Shown piece after piece: positions 1 to 8,553 of a stretch of 64,000 bases of DNA. Position 1 is the stretch's first letter; every line of letters begins with the position of its first letter. The notes beneath the pieces were generated by a model that saw only the letters and a program-made list of their open reading frames with translations, searched no databases and was not told the origin of the DNA. The position numbers and the translations under genes were made by a program. The DNA is from DATHTS01 sp965219305 (GTDB taxonomy: Bacteria > Acidobacteriota > Blastocatellia > Pyrinomonadales > Pyrinomonadaceae): assembly GCA_965219305.1 (NCBI GenBank), contig OZ244725.1, positions 558,001 through 622,000 of the forward strand, in the 5' to 3' direction.

Positions 1-663
1 ACGCTTCGTTGGCTGTGCGTTCTTTTGTCGCCGACAATGCCGGAATCGGCGCAGGAAATTTATTCGCAAATTGGTCTGGACGGCGAAGTTTCAAAGATAA
101 ATCCCGCCGATTTGAAATGGGGAGAATTACAAGCGGGAACGGAGATCGGCGAAACGAAAGGCGTTTTTCCGCGTCTCGATAAAAACAAAATAATGGAAAA
201 CGTAAATTTGAAAATGGAAAATAATACAGAAGAAACAAACAAAGAAATAGTAGAAAATTCGACGGTCGCACCGGCGGCAGTTGATTCGGCGAATGCGATC
301 AAGGAAGAAACGGCGGAAGAAGAAAATTTCATCACGATTGACGATTTTCTGAAAGTCGAACTGATCGTCGGCGAAGTAAAAGTCTGCGAACCGATCCCGA
401 AAGCCGACAAGCTCCTGCGTTTTGAAATCGATCTCGGCGAAGAAAAACCGCGCCAGATTCTCGCCGGTCTCGCGGAATACTACGAACCCGAATCGCTCAT
501 CGGTCGCAAAGTCGTCGTCGTGGCAAATCTGAAACCGAGAAAAATGCGCGGTCTCGAATCGCAGGGAATGATCTGCGCCGCAAGTCTGGAAAGCGGCGAA
601 GGCGAAAAACCGGCGTTGGCGACGTTTATCGAAAATGTTGATATTGGGGCGCGTTTGAAATAA
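1..663 (+). CDS. metG: Methionyl-tRNA synthetase, C-terminal part (5' end outside window)
   Basis: Charges tRNA-Met with methionine in the cytoplasm. The frame is open from base 1, and its first codons read as the end of the anticodon-binding helical domain (LLSPTMPESAQEIY). Next come the usual GELQAGTEIGETKGVFPRLD stretch, an acidic low-complexity linker, and then a C-terminal EMAP-II/Trbp111-type tRNA-binding OB fold covering about the last 105 residues (FLKVELIVGEV, KADKLLRFEIDLG, PRKMRGLESQGMICAA). The catalytic HIGH/KMSKS half lies upstream of the window. The TTG at base 25 is internal, not the start. It is followed after 2 bases by a lipoprotein gene on the same strand. Confidence 0.93.
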   Translation, partial: TLRWLCVLLSPTMPESAQEIYSQIGLDGEVSKINPADLKWGELQAGTEIGETKGVFPRLDKNKIMENVNLKMENNTEETNKEIVENSTVAPAAVDSANAIKEETAEEENFITIDDFLKVELIVGEVKVCEPIPKADKLLRFEIDLGEEKPRQILAGLAEYYEPESLIGRKVVVVANLKPRKMRGLESQGMICAASLESGEGEKPALATFIENVDIGARLK

Positions 664-665
664 TT

Positions 666-1226
666 ATGAAACAAATACTGCTTTTATTTATATTTGTCTT
701 TCTTACAATTTCCTGCCAGGCGCAAAAGAAAGATTTAGATTTACAATGGAAAACGTATGAATTCCCCGAAGCGGGAATGAAAGCAAGTTTTCCTTGTGAA
801 CCTGTGAAATCTTTTAAATCATTTCAGGACAAACCGCGTCCGATTCACACTTATAATTTTGATTGTGAAGTTAGTGGAATAAAGTTTTTAATTTCATCCA
901 AGAATCATTTAGATGATTTCGATGAAAATACTTTTGAGCGAAATTTTGAGGCAAATGAAAGTAATTTGAAATTTATGTTTGGCGCAGTCGAGAGTTTTGA
1001 TAAAAAAGAAAACTTTTTGACGAACGGGTTTATTTCTAAATATTACGAAATTAAGCCAAAAGTTGGCGGGAAAGTTAAAAGTTTGATGGTTGTCAACGAA
1101 AGCCGTTCTTATGAAGCACTTTTTGGAGTAACTCCCGATAATGAAAAGAAATTAAAAAATCTTAAAATTGATTATGATGAGATTGGCAAGAAATTTATAG
1201 ATTCTTTTCAGATTCTGGATAAATGA
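666..1226 (+). CDS. Putative lipoprotein of unknown function
   Basis: A 186-residue protein with a short hydrophobic signal segment ending in a lipobox-like LTISC (Cys at about residue 17), so probably lipid-anchored. The mature part is mixed-charge, with no membrane segment and no motif I recognise. The phrase EFPEAGMKASFPCEPVKS resembles small secreted proteins of environmental bacteria in which a FSVxFPxxP stretch follows the signal. The start ATG lies 2 bases after the metG stop, so co-transcription with metG is plausible. Its codon use is more AT-rich than that of metG. Function is not assigned. Confidence 0.75.
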   Translation: MKQILLLFIFVFLTISCQAQKKDLDLQWKTYEFPEAGMKASFPCEPVKSFKSFQDKPRPIHTYNFDCEVSGIKFLISSKNHLDDFDENTFERNFEANESNLKFMFGAVESFDKKENFLTNGFISKYYEIKPKVGGKVKSLMVVNESRSYEALFGVTPDNEKKLKNLKIDYDEIGKKFIDSFQILDK

Positions 1227-1326
1227 TTTTTGAGAATCTCATTGCCAAATTTAAAGCTGACAACTTAGGTAATTACGGCGAGTTATCGAATGCGTGAACA
1301 CTGAATCTATATGACAAAGAAAATGT

Positions 1327-1608
1327 ATGGAATTTGAATGGAATATAGAAAAAGCCAAGTCAAATTTGAAAAAACACGGTGTGAGTTTTGATGAGGCAAG
1401 TTCTGTATTTGGAGATTTATCGGCTAAAATGTTTTTTGACGATGAGCATTCCGCCGATGAAATACGCGAATTTATTATCGGTTATTCGGAGATGAATCGT
1501 TTGTTGATCGTCCATTTTACTGAACGCGAAGGTAAGAAGATAAGAATTATTTCCGCGCGAAAACCGACTAAAATCGAACGTAAAGATTATGAAGAATCCA
1601 CATATTGA
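1327..1608 (+). CDS. brnT: BrnT family type II toxin
   Basis: A 93-residue protein matching BrnT throughout: an N-terminal FEWNIEKAKSNLKKHGVSFDEA, a central acidic D-DEHS-E-R segment, the beta strand RLLIVHFTER, and the closing RIISARKPTKIERKDYEE. BrnT toxins have a RelE-like fold and act as ribonucleases that block translation until bound by their antitoxin. The reading frame overlaps the downstream antitoxin gene by 20 bases, the usual coupling of such pairs. Toxin-first order is normal for BrnT modules. Confidence 0.9.
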   Translation: MEFEWNIEKAKSNLKKHGVSFDEASSVFGDLSAKMFFDDEHSADEIREFIIGYSEMNRLLIVHFTEREGKKIRIISARKPTKIERKDYEESTY

Positions 1609-1819
1609 CGAAGATGATGAAATGAAATCGGAATACAGATTCGATTATTCCAAAGCGCGACCAAATCGTTTTGCAGAAGAATATAATCGAACTCAGAGAG
1701 CAGTTGTGCTTGATGCGGATATTGCAGACAAATTTCCGAGTTCGGAATCAGTTAATGAAGCGTTGCGATTTTTGGTGAGAATTACTGAACAGCATCAGAC
1801 GGAATTAACGCACAAATGA
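1589..1819 (+). CDS. Antitoxin partner of BrnT (COG3514-like)
   Basis: A 76-residue acidic-start protein beginning MKNPHIDEDDEMKSEYRFDYSKARPNRFA, a hallmark opening of the small antitoxins found next to BrnT toxins. The C-terminal half (VVLDADIADKFPSSESVNEALRFLV) looks like a ribbon-helix-helix segment that would bind DNA and autoregulate the operon. The start lies inside the toxin gene. Its stop overlaps the tatD start in an ATGA, so tatD may be translationally coupled to this module. An alternative internal start at 1622 is possible, but the MKNPHID opening supports 1589. Confidence 0.82.
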   Translation: MKNPHIDEDDEMKSEYRFDYSKARPNRFAEEYNRTQRAVVLDADIADKFPSSESVNEALRFLVRITEQHQTELTHK

Positions 1820-2604
1820 TTTTTACAGACTCACATTGCCACATTGACGGCGAACAATTTAATGAAGACCGCGATAAAGTCGTGCGGCGTGCGAACGATG
1901 CGGGAGTAAAATATATGCTCAACATCGGGACGGGAAATCCGCACGACGGCGAGATTGCGCGGGCGGTCGAAGTTGCGGGGAATTATGAAAATGTTTTCGC
2001 GGCGGTCGGCGTTCACCCTCACGATGCGAAATTGTATGACGACGCGGCGGAAAATAATCTGATTGATTTGATAAATTCGAGCGAAAAAGTAATCGCTTGG
2101 GGCGAGATCGGGCTTGATTTTTATTACGATCATTCGCCGCGTGAAGTGCAGTTTGATGTTTTTAGAAGACAGATTCGAAAGGCGCAGGAATTGGATCTGC
2201 CGATAATTATTCATTCGCGTGATGCTGATGATGAAACGGTCGAAGTTTTGCGCGAGGAATGTTCGGGCGCAGATTTTCGCGGCGGAATTATGCACTGTTT
2301 CGGCGGAACGGCGCAGATGGCAGAAGATCTGATGAAAATTGGTTTTTTGATCTCGTTTGCGGGAAATGTAACTTTTAAAAAAGCCGAAAATCTGCGTAAT
2401 GCGGCGCGGGTTGTTCCGTTGGAAAAACTTCTGATCGAAACGGATTGTCCGTATTTAACGCCAGTTCCGTTTCGCGGGAAAAGAAATGAACCGGCGAGAG
2501 TTGTCGAAACGGCGAAGTTTCTGGCTGAATTTTACAGCGTCGAACTTGAGATTCTTGCCGCAAAAACTAGTGAAAATTTTCTGGAATTTTTCGGTTTAAG
2601 TTAA
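1816..2604 (+). CDS. tatD: TatD family metal-dependent hydrolase (putative 3'-5' DNase)
   Basis: A 262-residue TIM-barrel hydrolase of the TatD/YcfH family, cytoplasmic, probably acting on DNA ends. All expected metal-ligand motifs are visible: DSHCHID at the N-terminus, GEIGLDFYYD, IIHSRDADDE, MHCFGG and ETDCPYLTP. Length is typical. The start ATG overlaps the preceding antitoxin stop as ATGA. It converges on a small minus-strand ORF with a 4-base overlap at the stop codons. Confidence 0.95.
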   Translation: MIFTDSHCHIDGEQFNEDRDKVVRRANDAGVKYMLNIGTGNPHDGEIARAVEVAGNYENVFAAVGVHPHDAKLYDDAAENNLIDLINSSEKVIAWGEIGLDFYYDHSPREVQFDVFRRQIRKAQELDLPIIIHSRDADDETVEVLREECSGADFRGGIMHCFGGTAQMAEDLMKIGFLISFAGNVTFKKAENLRNAARVVPLEKLLIETDCPYLTPVPFRGKRNEPARVVETAKFLAEFYSVELEILAAKTSENFLEFFGLS

Positions 2605-2798
2605 TCGAGAAATAATCCGAACGCTAAAACGATAATTATTCCGCCGACTAACAAAGATAAAACCACAAGATTGTTTTTTATTATTTTACAGCATAGCGGA
2701 CAGTAAACGCGATACCAGGGCGTTCTTGAGTAGCCGTAATAACACAGATGTTTTCTACTGAATTTAAATTTTGTCTGATTTCTTATAACTTCTCTCAT
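2601..2798 (-). CDS. Small single-pass membrane protein, hypothetical
   Basis: A 65-residue ORF with a basic N-terminal half containing a Cys pair (YCPLCCK) and a strongly hydrophobic C-terminal helix of about 20 residues (VVLSLLVGGIIIVLAFGLFL). It therefore looks like a tail-anchored membrane protein. I chose the ATG at 2798; a TTG 18 bases upstream is possible. No Shine-Dalgarno sequence is seen. It ends head-on against tatD with overlapping stops. No family recognised. The helix and the clean end support a real gene, but the evidence is modest. Confidence 0.45.
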   Translation of the reverse strand: MREVIRNQTKFKFSRKHLCYYGYSRTPWYRVYCPLCCKIIKNNLVVLSLLVGGIIIVLAFGLFLD

Positions 2799-3042
2799 AG
2801 ATAATTTCACGGGCAATTTATACCGATTTTATTTTCAGGGAATTTCGGTTCATATTAATAATGCGTAAAAACCTTGAATTTCAGGTCAATAAATATCTTG
2901 GAATTTTATTGTTTCTAAAACATAACAAAATGATTAAATCTGTGAGAATAAAAATTATTTCAATCTTGAATGTTTAATCTTTAAAATTGTAAATCGAAAT
3001 TAAAACGCCAAATAAACTCAAAATGTTAAAAAATAAACTGTT

Positions 3043-3070
3043 TTGACACGGTTTTGTTTGGTGCTATTCT
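3043..3070 (+). promoter_or_regulatory. Sigma-70-like promoter for yajQ
   Basis: A perfect -35 TTGACA (3043-3048), a 16-base spacer and a -10 TATTCT (3065-3070). Transcription would begin near 3077, inside the apparent N-terminal extension of the yajQ frame. That argues for the ATG at 3094 as the true start. Confidence 0.7.
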
Positions 3071-3093
3071 TGCAAAGAGGAAAAATAAAAATA

Positions 3094-3591
3094 ATGGCAA
3101 AAGAAAATTCATTCGACATAGTTTCAAAAACAGATTACGCGGAAGTTACCAACGCGATCAACCAAACGCGCAAAGAAATTTCTCAAAGATTCGATTTTAA
3201 AGGCAGTAAATCTTTGGTTGATTTGTTCGACAACGATTTAATCTTATCAGCCGAAGACGAAACGAAACTTCGGAATATGAACGATGTTCTGCAATCGAAA
3301 CTCGTTAAACGCGGAATTTCGTTAAAGGCTTTGGATTATCAAAAAGTGGAACCTTCAGCGGGCGGAACTGTTCGTCAAGTGGCGAAAATTCAGCAGGGAA
3401 TTCCGACTGAGAAAGCTAAGGAAATCGTCAAGTATATCAAAGATGCAAAGTTGAAGGTGCAGGTTTCGATTCAAGGTGATTCAGTCAGAGTTTCGGGTAA
3501 AGACCGCGATATTTTACAAGATGTAATTTCTCAACTAAAGTCGAAAGATTTCGGAATAGATATGACATTTGATAATTATCGAAGCAATTAA
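3094..3591 (+). CDS. yajQ: YajQ family nucleotide-binding protein
   Basis: A 165-residue cytoplasmic protein of the YajQ/UPF0234 family. Members of this family have been shown to bind cyclic di-GMP or other nucleotides and to act with transcription regulators. Diagnostic segments are NSFDIVSKTD at the start, EISQRFDFKGSKS, KRGISLKALDYQKVEPS, and the closing DFGIDMTFDNYRSN. The frame opens at 3043, but a promoter overlaps that extension, and an AAGAGG lies 13 bases before the ATG at 3094. Single gene with its own promoter. Confidence 0.94.
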   Translation: MAKENSFDIVSKTDYAEVTNAINQTRKEISQRFDFKGSKSLVDLFDNDLILSAEDETKLRNMNDVLQSKLVKRGISLKALDYQKVEPSAGGTVRQVAKIQQGIPTEKAKEIVKYIKDAKLKVQVSIQGDSVRVSGKDRDILQDVISQLKSKDFGIDMTFDNYRSN

Positions 3592-3615
3592 TTTGGACTT
3601 TACAGATTTACTCAG

Positions 3616-4302
3616 ATGAAAAAAAATCAGTATAAAAATTTATTCAGCTTGTTTCTCGTCAGCGGATTGATTTTGTTTTCGGTAATTTCCATTCGGGCGC
3701 AGAGCAAGTTGAACGATCTTCCGACGGGAAATTCCTGGAGAGATTTCAAACTCGATTTCACAACACCGGAAAAAATCATAAATTCTCTCGGTAAACCGAA
3801 AAAGAATCAACTTAATTCTCCTGAACGTTCGGCATTGAAAGATGTAACCGAGTTTGAAAAAAGTAAGAAAACACGCACGATTACTTATAAAAAGATCGGA
3901 GATTACGGCTCAATCGAATTTACGTTTGTTGACGATGTTTTGGTCGGAATGAATTTTTTAATCAAACAAAACAAGATGAAAGGATTGGCTAACAGAAAAA
4001 GCAATCTCTTGCCGGCAAAAGATTTGAGCGAGATTTTTACGACCGATTTCATACTTTTTAACGGCTTGGCGAAAAACGCTAAGATTATTGATTTTGAAGG
4101 GCAAAAAGAAACGACAGTGCCGAAAGTTTACAAGCAAAGTTATGCGCTTCTCGGAATAAACAGTGATTCGGTGATTTTAGTTTCGGTTGACAACACGAGT
4201 TTTAAATCGGGATTAAAAGAAATTTTTGATAAACCGACAGTTGAACTTTTTCCCGGATTTGCACAGAGAATTCAAATCTACAGCCGAACAATTATTAAAT
4301 AG
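3616..4302 (+). CDS. Secreted protein of unknown function
   Basis: A 228-residue protein with a clear Sec signal peptide: basic MKKNQYKN, a hydrophobic core of about 18 residues, and a likely cut after SIRA-Q. The mature part has alternating polar and hydrophobic stretches with no membrane helix and no motif known to me. Part of it (TPEKIINSLGKPKK) resembles proteins with a SmpA/OmlA-like 'a lGkP' turn, but this is weak. Its stop is 1 base before the next gene's start, so the two are probably co-transcribed. Confidence 0.7.
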   Translation: MKKNQYKNLFSLFLVSGLILFSVISIRAQSKLNDLPTGNSWRDFKLDFTTPEKIINSLGKPKKNQLNSPERSALKDVTEFEKSKKTRTITYKKIGDYGSIEFTFVDDVLVGMNFLIKQNKMKGLANRKSNLLPAKDLSEIFTTDFILFNGLAKNAKIIDFEGQKETTVPKVYKQSYALLGINSDSVILVSVDNTSFKSGLKEIFDKPTVELFPGFAQRIQIYSRTIIK

Positions 4303-4303
4303 A

Positions 4304-5323
4304 ATGCAGACATTTGCGCTACTTAAAGATAAATTAAATCCGCAGATCGCGGCTCGGAAAACTTTCAATTTAATTAAAAACGAACTCGCGCTCGTCGAAA
4401 AAGAATTCGAGCGGCAGGCTTCGTCAAATATTCAGGTAATAAATTATCTCGGTGATTATCTGCGTGCGTCGGGCGGAAAGCGTGTTCGTCCGGCGTTGTT
4501 GATATTGGCGAATTATGCGGTCGGCGGAAACGCTTCGGCTGAAAATGTGATTCGTCTGGCGACCGTGATGGAAATGCTTCACACGGCGACGCTCGTTCAC
4601 GACGACATAATTGACAACGCCGACACGCGCAGAAACCGGACTTCCGTGAATGCGCGTTTCGGAAATCAGGCTTCGGTTTTAATGGGCGATTGGCTTTATA
4701 TGTCGGCGTTTGAAACTTCGCTGAAGGAACGCAGTTTGGAAATTCTCGATATTCTGACGCGATTGACGCGAAAAATGACCGAAGGCGAATTGATTCAACT
4801 GACGACGCTCGGCAATTCTTTAATTTCACAGACAGAATATTTCGATATTTTGCAGAGAAAAACCGCGTATCTTTTTTCGGCTTGCTGCGAGATCGGCGCG
4901 ATCTTGGGAAATGCGAGTAAGGAAAAACAATATGCGTTAAGAGATTACGGAATGAATCTCGGAACAGCGTTTCAACTCGCTGACGATGTGCTTGATTTTA
5001 CTGCCGATGAAGAAGTCTTAGGAAAAGCGGCAGGCGCGGATTTAATCGAAGGAAAGTTGACCTTGCCGCTCATTTTATTAGTTGAAAAAGACGAAACGGT
5101 AAGAAAAGAATTGGAAAAAGTGATGTTTGACGGAGATTATGAAAATGTCTCACGCGACAGCATTTTGAAACGTTTGAAAGTTCACGGAACATTGGAAGAA
5201 ACTCGTCGCCGGGCTTATCAATTTGCCGAAAAAGCCGAAAAAAATCTTGCAACTTTAAATGAAACAGAGTATCGTTTAACAATGGAAGCGATTCCGGGCT
5301 TTATGATCGAACGCAATAAATAG
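4304..5323 (+). CDS. Polyprenyl diphosphate synthase (long chain, IspB/HepT type)
   Basis: A 339-residue all-helical trans-prenyltransferase that extends farnesyl diphosphate with isopentenyl units for quinone side chains. Both aspartate-rich motifs are present: the first as LVHDDIIDNADTRR, the second as FQLADDVLDF. The substrate motif GGKRVRP lies near the N-terminus. The frame opens at 4226 inside the previous gene. I prefer the ATG at 4304, just after that gene's stop, because the family begins near LKDKLNP. Chain length (C35-C45) cannot be told reliably. Confidence 0.93.
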   Translation: MQTFALLKDKLNPQIAARKTFNLIKNELALVEKEFERQASSNIQVINYLGDYLRASGGKRVRPALLILANYAVGGNASAENVIRLATVMEMLHTATLVHDDIIDNADTRRNRTSVNARFGNQASVLMGDWLYMSAFETSLKERSLEILDILTRLTRKMTEGELIQLTTLGNSLISQTEYFDILQRKTAYLFSACCEIGAILGNASKEKQYALRDYGMNLGTAFQLADDVLDFTADEEVLGKAAGADLIEGKLTLPLILLVEKDETVRKELEKVMFDGDYENVSRDSILKRLKVHGTLEETRRRAYQFAEKAEKNLATLNETEYRLTMEAIPGFMIERNK

Positions 5324-5369
5324 TTTGTAAAGTAAATTTCAGTCAATAAATTTCACACAAAATTCTATT

Positions 5370-6119
5370 ATGGATGAAAATCTGATTTCGACGCTTGATA
5401 AAAGTTTGCGTCAGACGCGCAATGCACAAAATCGTCTGGTCGCGCGGCTTAATGAAGTCGAAGATGAAGCACAGCGTCTGCGTCAGGAAATAGAAGCGTT
5501 GGAAAACAGCGCGGAGCAGACCGAAGCCGCAATTTATTCGCTTTTGGCGACGGTTCGTTCCGGAAAACAACCTTGGAATTTAGGAAAGCGGTTTCACGTT
5601 GACGAAGATTACGAAGTTCCTGCGGCGACCAGAAGACCGCCTCGCGTAACGCCGCGAAGTCAGCAAAATAATCATCCGAACGATTACGGAAATCAAAATA
5701 ATTCTCCGCAAAATTACAGAAATAACCGTAATAATCCCGATAATTATAACGGTGATAATTACAACAATGATCACCGGGAAGACAATTATCGAGAAGATAA
5801 ATACAACGATAATTCATCGGTTGCTTATATCAATAAGCATCGCAATCAATCACCGATTAACCAAAAAATCGAACCTCTGACACACCGTTTTGCCGACCGC
5901 ACGATTACACAATCCTGTCGGCTGCTTTTGCTCGAAGCTGATGAACCTTTGCACGTCAATGAACTTTATACGCTGTTGGTTCAAGGCGGTTTTGAATTCA
6001 AAGGAAATAATCCGACAATTTCGATTGCAGTTTCGCTTAACCGCAACCGCCGCTTTAAAAAAGTCGCGCCCGGAACTTTCGATCTCGTGATGCGCGAAGC
6101 CTCGCAAGCCGCTTCTTAG
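5370..6119 (+). CDS. HARE-HTH domain protein with coiled coil and Asn-rich linker
   Basis: A 249-residue protein with three parts. Residues 1-60 form a coiled coil (heptads with LARLNEVEDEAQRLRQEIEALE). Residues 85-165 are a low-complexity Asn/Asp/Tyr/Arg linker. Residues 175-245 match the HARE-HTH winged helix (EADEPLHVNELYTLLVQGG, NPTISIAVSLNRNRRFKKVAPGTFDL). HARE-HTH is known from eukaryotic HB1/ASXL, the bacterial RNA polymerase delta subunit and restriction systems, and is thought to bind DNA or modified DNA. No nuclease domain is attached. A role in transcription or DNA binding is inference. Confidence 0.8.
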   Translation: MDENLISTLDKSLRQTRNAQNRLVARLNEVEDEAQRLRQEIEALENSAEQTEAAIYSLLATVRSGKQPWNLGKRFHVDEDYEVPAATRRPPRVTPRSQQNNHPNDYGNQNNSPQNYRNNRNNPDNYNGDNYNNDHREDNYREDKYNDNSSVAYINKHRNQSPINQKIEPLTHRFADRTITQSCRLLLLEADEPLHVNELYTLLVQGGFEFKGNNPTISIAVSLNRNRRFKKVAPGTFDLVMREASQAAS

Positions 6120-6288
6120 AAAGCAAAATTTCAAAATTTAATTCTTTTTTCGTTAAAATCAAGCAACTAATAAGGCAATTTTAATCACAAAGATTGCAAT
6201 AATTTCTTGTACGGATTGATTTTCGCTTGAGTTTTAGTTGTAAAAAATAATAAAATCCTTTTTTTAAAAGAAATTTGCAAAAATTAAA

Positions 6289-8361
6289 ATGAATCATTTC
6301 AGAAATAATCATAATAAATTACTATTTTCACTATTCGGATTGTTCGCCTTTTTATTATCATTCGGCATAACAGCAAACGCGCAGAAAGTTCGGCTACGCG
6401 CTCAAATAAATCCGGCTTGTGCGGCTTCTAATCAACAATTGAAGTTCGCCGATATTTACGCAGACGGAAATATCGCCGTGCAGGGAACTTACCTTTGTCG
6501 CGGCGCATTTATTTACGATATTTCAAATCCCGACGCGCCTGTCCTGGCTTCGCAATATAATCCGGGAAATAATCAACAATTTCTCGAAGCCGTCGTTATC
6601 GGGAATCGCGGATATTTCGGCAGCGGAAACGGCGGCGGTGTTCATATCGTTGATTTGAGCAACCCTTATAATCCGGTGCTTTTAGGAATTGTCAGTCCTT
6701 CAAACGGCAACGGATTCAGTTCGATTCACGAGATGGTCATTGACGGAAATCATCTGATTGAAAACTACAACGGTTTGTCGGTTAAAACGCTGAAGGTCAT
6801 CAATATCAGCAATCCGGCAAATCCGGTTTTTATCCGCGACATTGTTCCGACCGATCCGCGTTGGGTTCACGCAATGCACATTCGCGGAAATCGTATGTTT
6901 ACATCGGGTTGGGGAACTCCGACGGCACGCGGCAGAACGGAAATTTACGATATTTCCAATATTGAAACTCAAGCACCGACTTTGCTCGGTTATATTGAAG
7001 ATTCTTCGGCAAATGTAACCGCCGGAAACAGTATGCACAGCAGTTGGACGAGCGAAGACGGAAATTTTCTTTACAGCTGCCGTGAAACTAATACAGGAAA
7101 CGCCGATTTACGGGTTTACAATATTACCGATCCGGCGGCACCGCTTTTGGTAAATCGAATCGGGATGGCTGATTTGGGATTGAATGCAGTTTCGCCGCAT
7201 AATCCGGTCGTAATGGGAAATAAACTTTATATTTCCTGGTATCAGGCAGGTGTGCAGGTTTTCGATATTTCCAATGAAGCAAATCCGAAGTATCTGGGAC
7301 AATATGATACCTTTCCGGCAGCGTTTCAAAGCCGGGAAGCAAAGGAAAGTTTGGTTGACGAACCCTGGGATTTAATTTGCGGCAGTGAAAATTTACAGAG
7401 TGCTTTGCCGAACACTTACGATGGAAATTGGGCGGTTTTTCCGTTTTTAGGTGAAGATAAAGTTTTAGCGGGCGATTTGGCAGGCGGGCTGTATGTTTTG
7501 GATGTCAGCGATTTCAGTGCGCCGCGTAAGAATCTTGTCTCAGATTTTGATGGCGACGGTAAAACGGATTTTTCGGTTTATACGCCGAAAGACGGATTTT
7601 GGTCAATCGAAAAATCTGCTGATTCTTCATACGGCACGACTGCTTTCGGTGCGCCGAACGACAAATTAGTCACCGCCGATTACGACGGCGACGGTAAATC
7701 CGACATCGCCGTTTTTCGACCGTCGGAAGGAAACTGGTATATTCTCGGAAGCACAAACGGTTTTATGGCGGCGACTTTCGGGCAAAACGGCGATGTTCCC
7801 TTAGCAGGTGATTTTGACGGCGACGGCAAAGCCGATTTTGGAATTTTCCGTCCTTCAAACGGATATTGGTTTATAATGCAGACAATGAAAGGCTTCAAGG
7901 CTTTTCAATGGGGCGTATCAACAGATAAAGCGTTTATCGGCGATTTTGACGGTGACGACCGCGCCGATGCGACCGTCTTTCGACCAAGTACCGGAACTTG
8001 GTATATTTTGCGAAGCACGACAAATCAACCGCTTTACGTTACTTTCGGAGCCGCAGAAGATAAACCGCTTGTCGGGGATTTTGACGGTGACGGAAAAACC
8101 GACATTACGGTTTTTCGTCCATCGCAAGGTTATTGGTATCGCTTGAATTCCTCGAATAATTCATTCACCGCAACTCAATTCGGTTTGGGTGATGACATCC
8201 CGATTCCGGCGGATTATGACGGCGACGGAAAAACCGACATCGCTGTTTTTCGTGCATCAAATAACGCCTGGTATCGTTTAAACAGTTCAAATAATGCTTT
8301 TGCCGGACGAATTTACGGGCAGCGTGGCGATATTCCGACACAGACTTCGGTTAATCCTTAG
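6289..8361 (+). CDS. Secreted LVIVD-repeat and VCBS/FG-GAP-repeat protein
   Basis: A 690-residue exported protein with a signal peptide (hydrophobic LLFSLFGLFAFLLSFGITANA, cut before Q). Residues 40-420 carry LVIVD-type propeller blades (YDISNPDAPVLASQY, VDLSNPYNPVLLG, INISNPANPVFIR, YNITDPAAPLLV). Residues 420-690 hold six to seven tandem VCBS/FG-GAP-like blades of the form DxDGDGKTDxxVFRPSxGxWY, whose DxDGDG loops should bind calcium. This second repeat type is very common in Blastocatellia surface proteins. No anchor or sorting signal is seen at the C-terminus. Probably an extracellular or periplasmic binding protein; ligand unknown. Confidence 0.9.
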   Translation: MNHFRNNHNKLLFSLFGLFAFLLSFGITANAQKVRLRAQINPACAASNQQLKFADIYADGNIAVQGTYLCRGAFIYDISNPDAPVLASQYNPGNNQQFLEAVVIGNRGYFGSGNGGGVHIVDLSNPYNPVLLGIVSPSNGNGFSSIHEMVIDGNHLIENYNGLSVKTLKVINISNPANPVFIRDIVPTDPRWVHAMHIRGNRMFTSGWGTPTARGRTEIYDISNIETQAPTLLGYIEDSSANVTAGNSMHSSWTSEDGNFLYSCRETNTGNADLRVYNITDPAAPLLVNRIGMADLGLNAVSPHNPVVMGNKLYISWYQAGVQVFDISNEANPKYLGQYDTFPAAFQSREAKESLVDEPWDLICGSENLQSALPNTYDGNWAVFPFLGEDKVLAGDLAGGLYVLDVSDFSAPRKNLVSDFDGDGKTDFSVYTPKDGFWSIEKSADSSYGTTAFGAPNDKLVTADYDGDGKSDIAVFRPSEGNWYILGSTNGFMAATFGQNGDVPLAGDFDGDGKADFGIFRPSNGYWFIMQTMKGFKAFQWGVSTDKAFIGDFDGDDRADATVFRPSTGTWYILRSTTNQPLYVTFGAAEDKPLVGDFDGDGKTDITVFRPSQGYWYRLNSSNNSFTATQFGLGDDIPIPADYDGDGKTDIAVFRASNNAWYRLNSSNNAFAGRIYGQRGDIPTQTSVNP

Positions 8362-8409
8362 TAGTTATTTCAGAAGAATTTACTCGAACTTTAGAGATAA
8401 AATATTATT

Positions 8410-8459
8410 AGCCGGTTCTGAATAGTTGAAAGAAATTTTCAACGATGAGTGAACCGGCT
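8410..8459 (+). terminator. Nested hairpin, probable terminator of the repeat-protein gene
   Basis: Outer arms AGCCGGTTC (8410-8418) and GAACCGGCT (8451-8459) pair perfectly and enclose an inner GTTGAAA/TTTCAAC hairpin. The tail is T-rich but interrupted. It lies 49 bases past the stop, between convergent reading frames. Confidence 0.5.
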
Positions 8460-8553
8460 TATTTGCTTTAAATTTTACGGGATGATTTTATTCAATTATT
8501 TTGACTGAATATTTTACAATTTTACCAAAAAAAGCGAAGCGTTGAGAATTTTT

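Noticed and set aside
3043..3093. N-terminal extension of YajQ
   Set aside because: A TTGACA/TATTCT promoter overlaps it, and the family start is at the ATG at 3094.
5580..5774. Minus-strand ORF rich in Ile/Val
   Set aside because: It is the reverse reading of the Asn/Asp-rich linker of the HARE-HTH gene.
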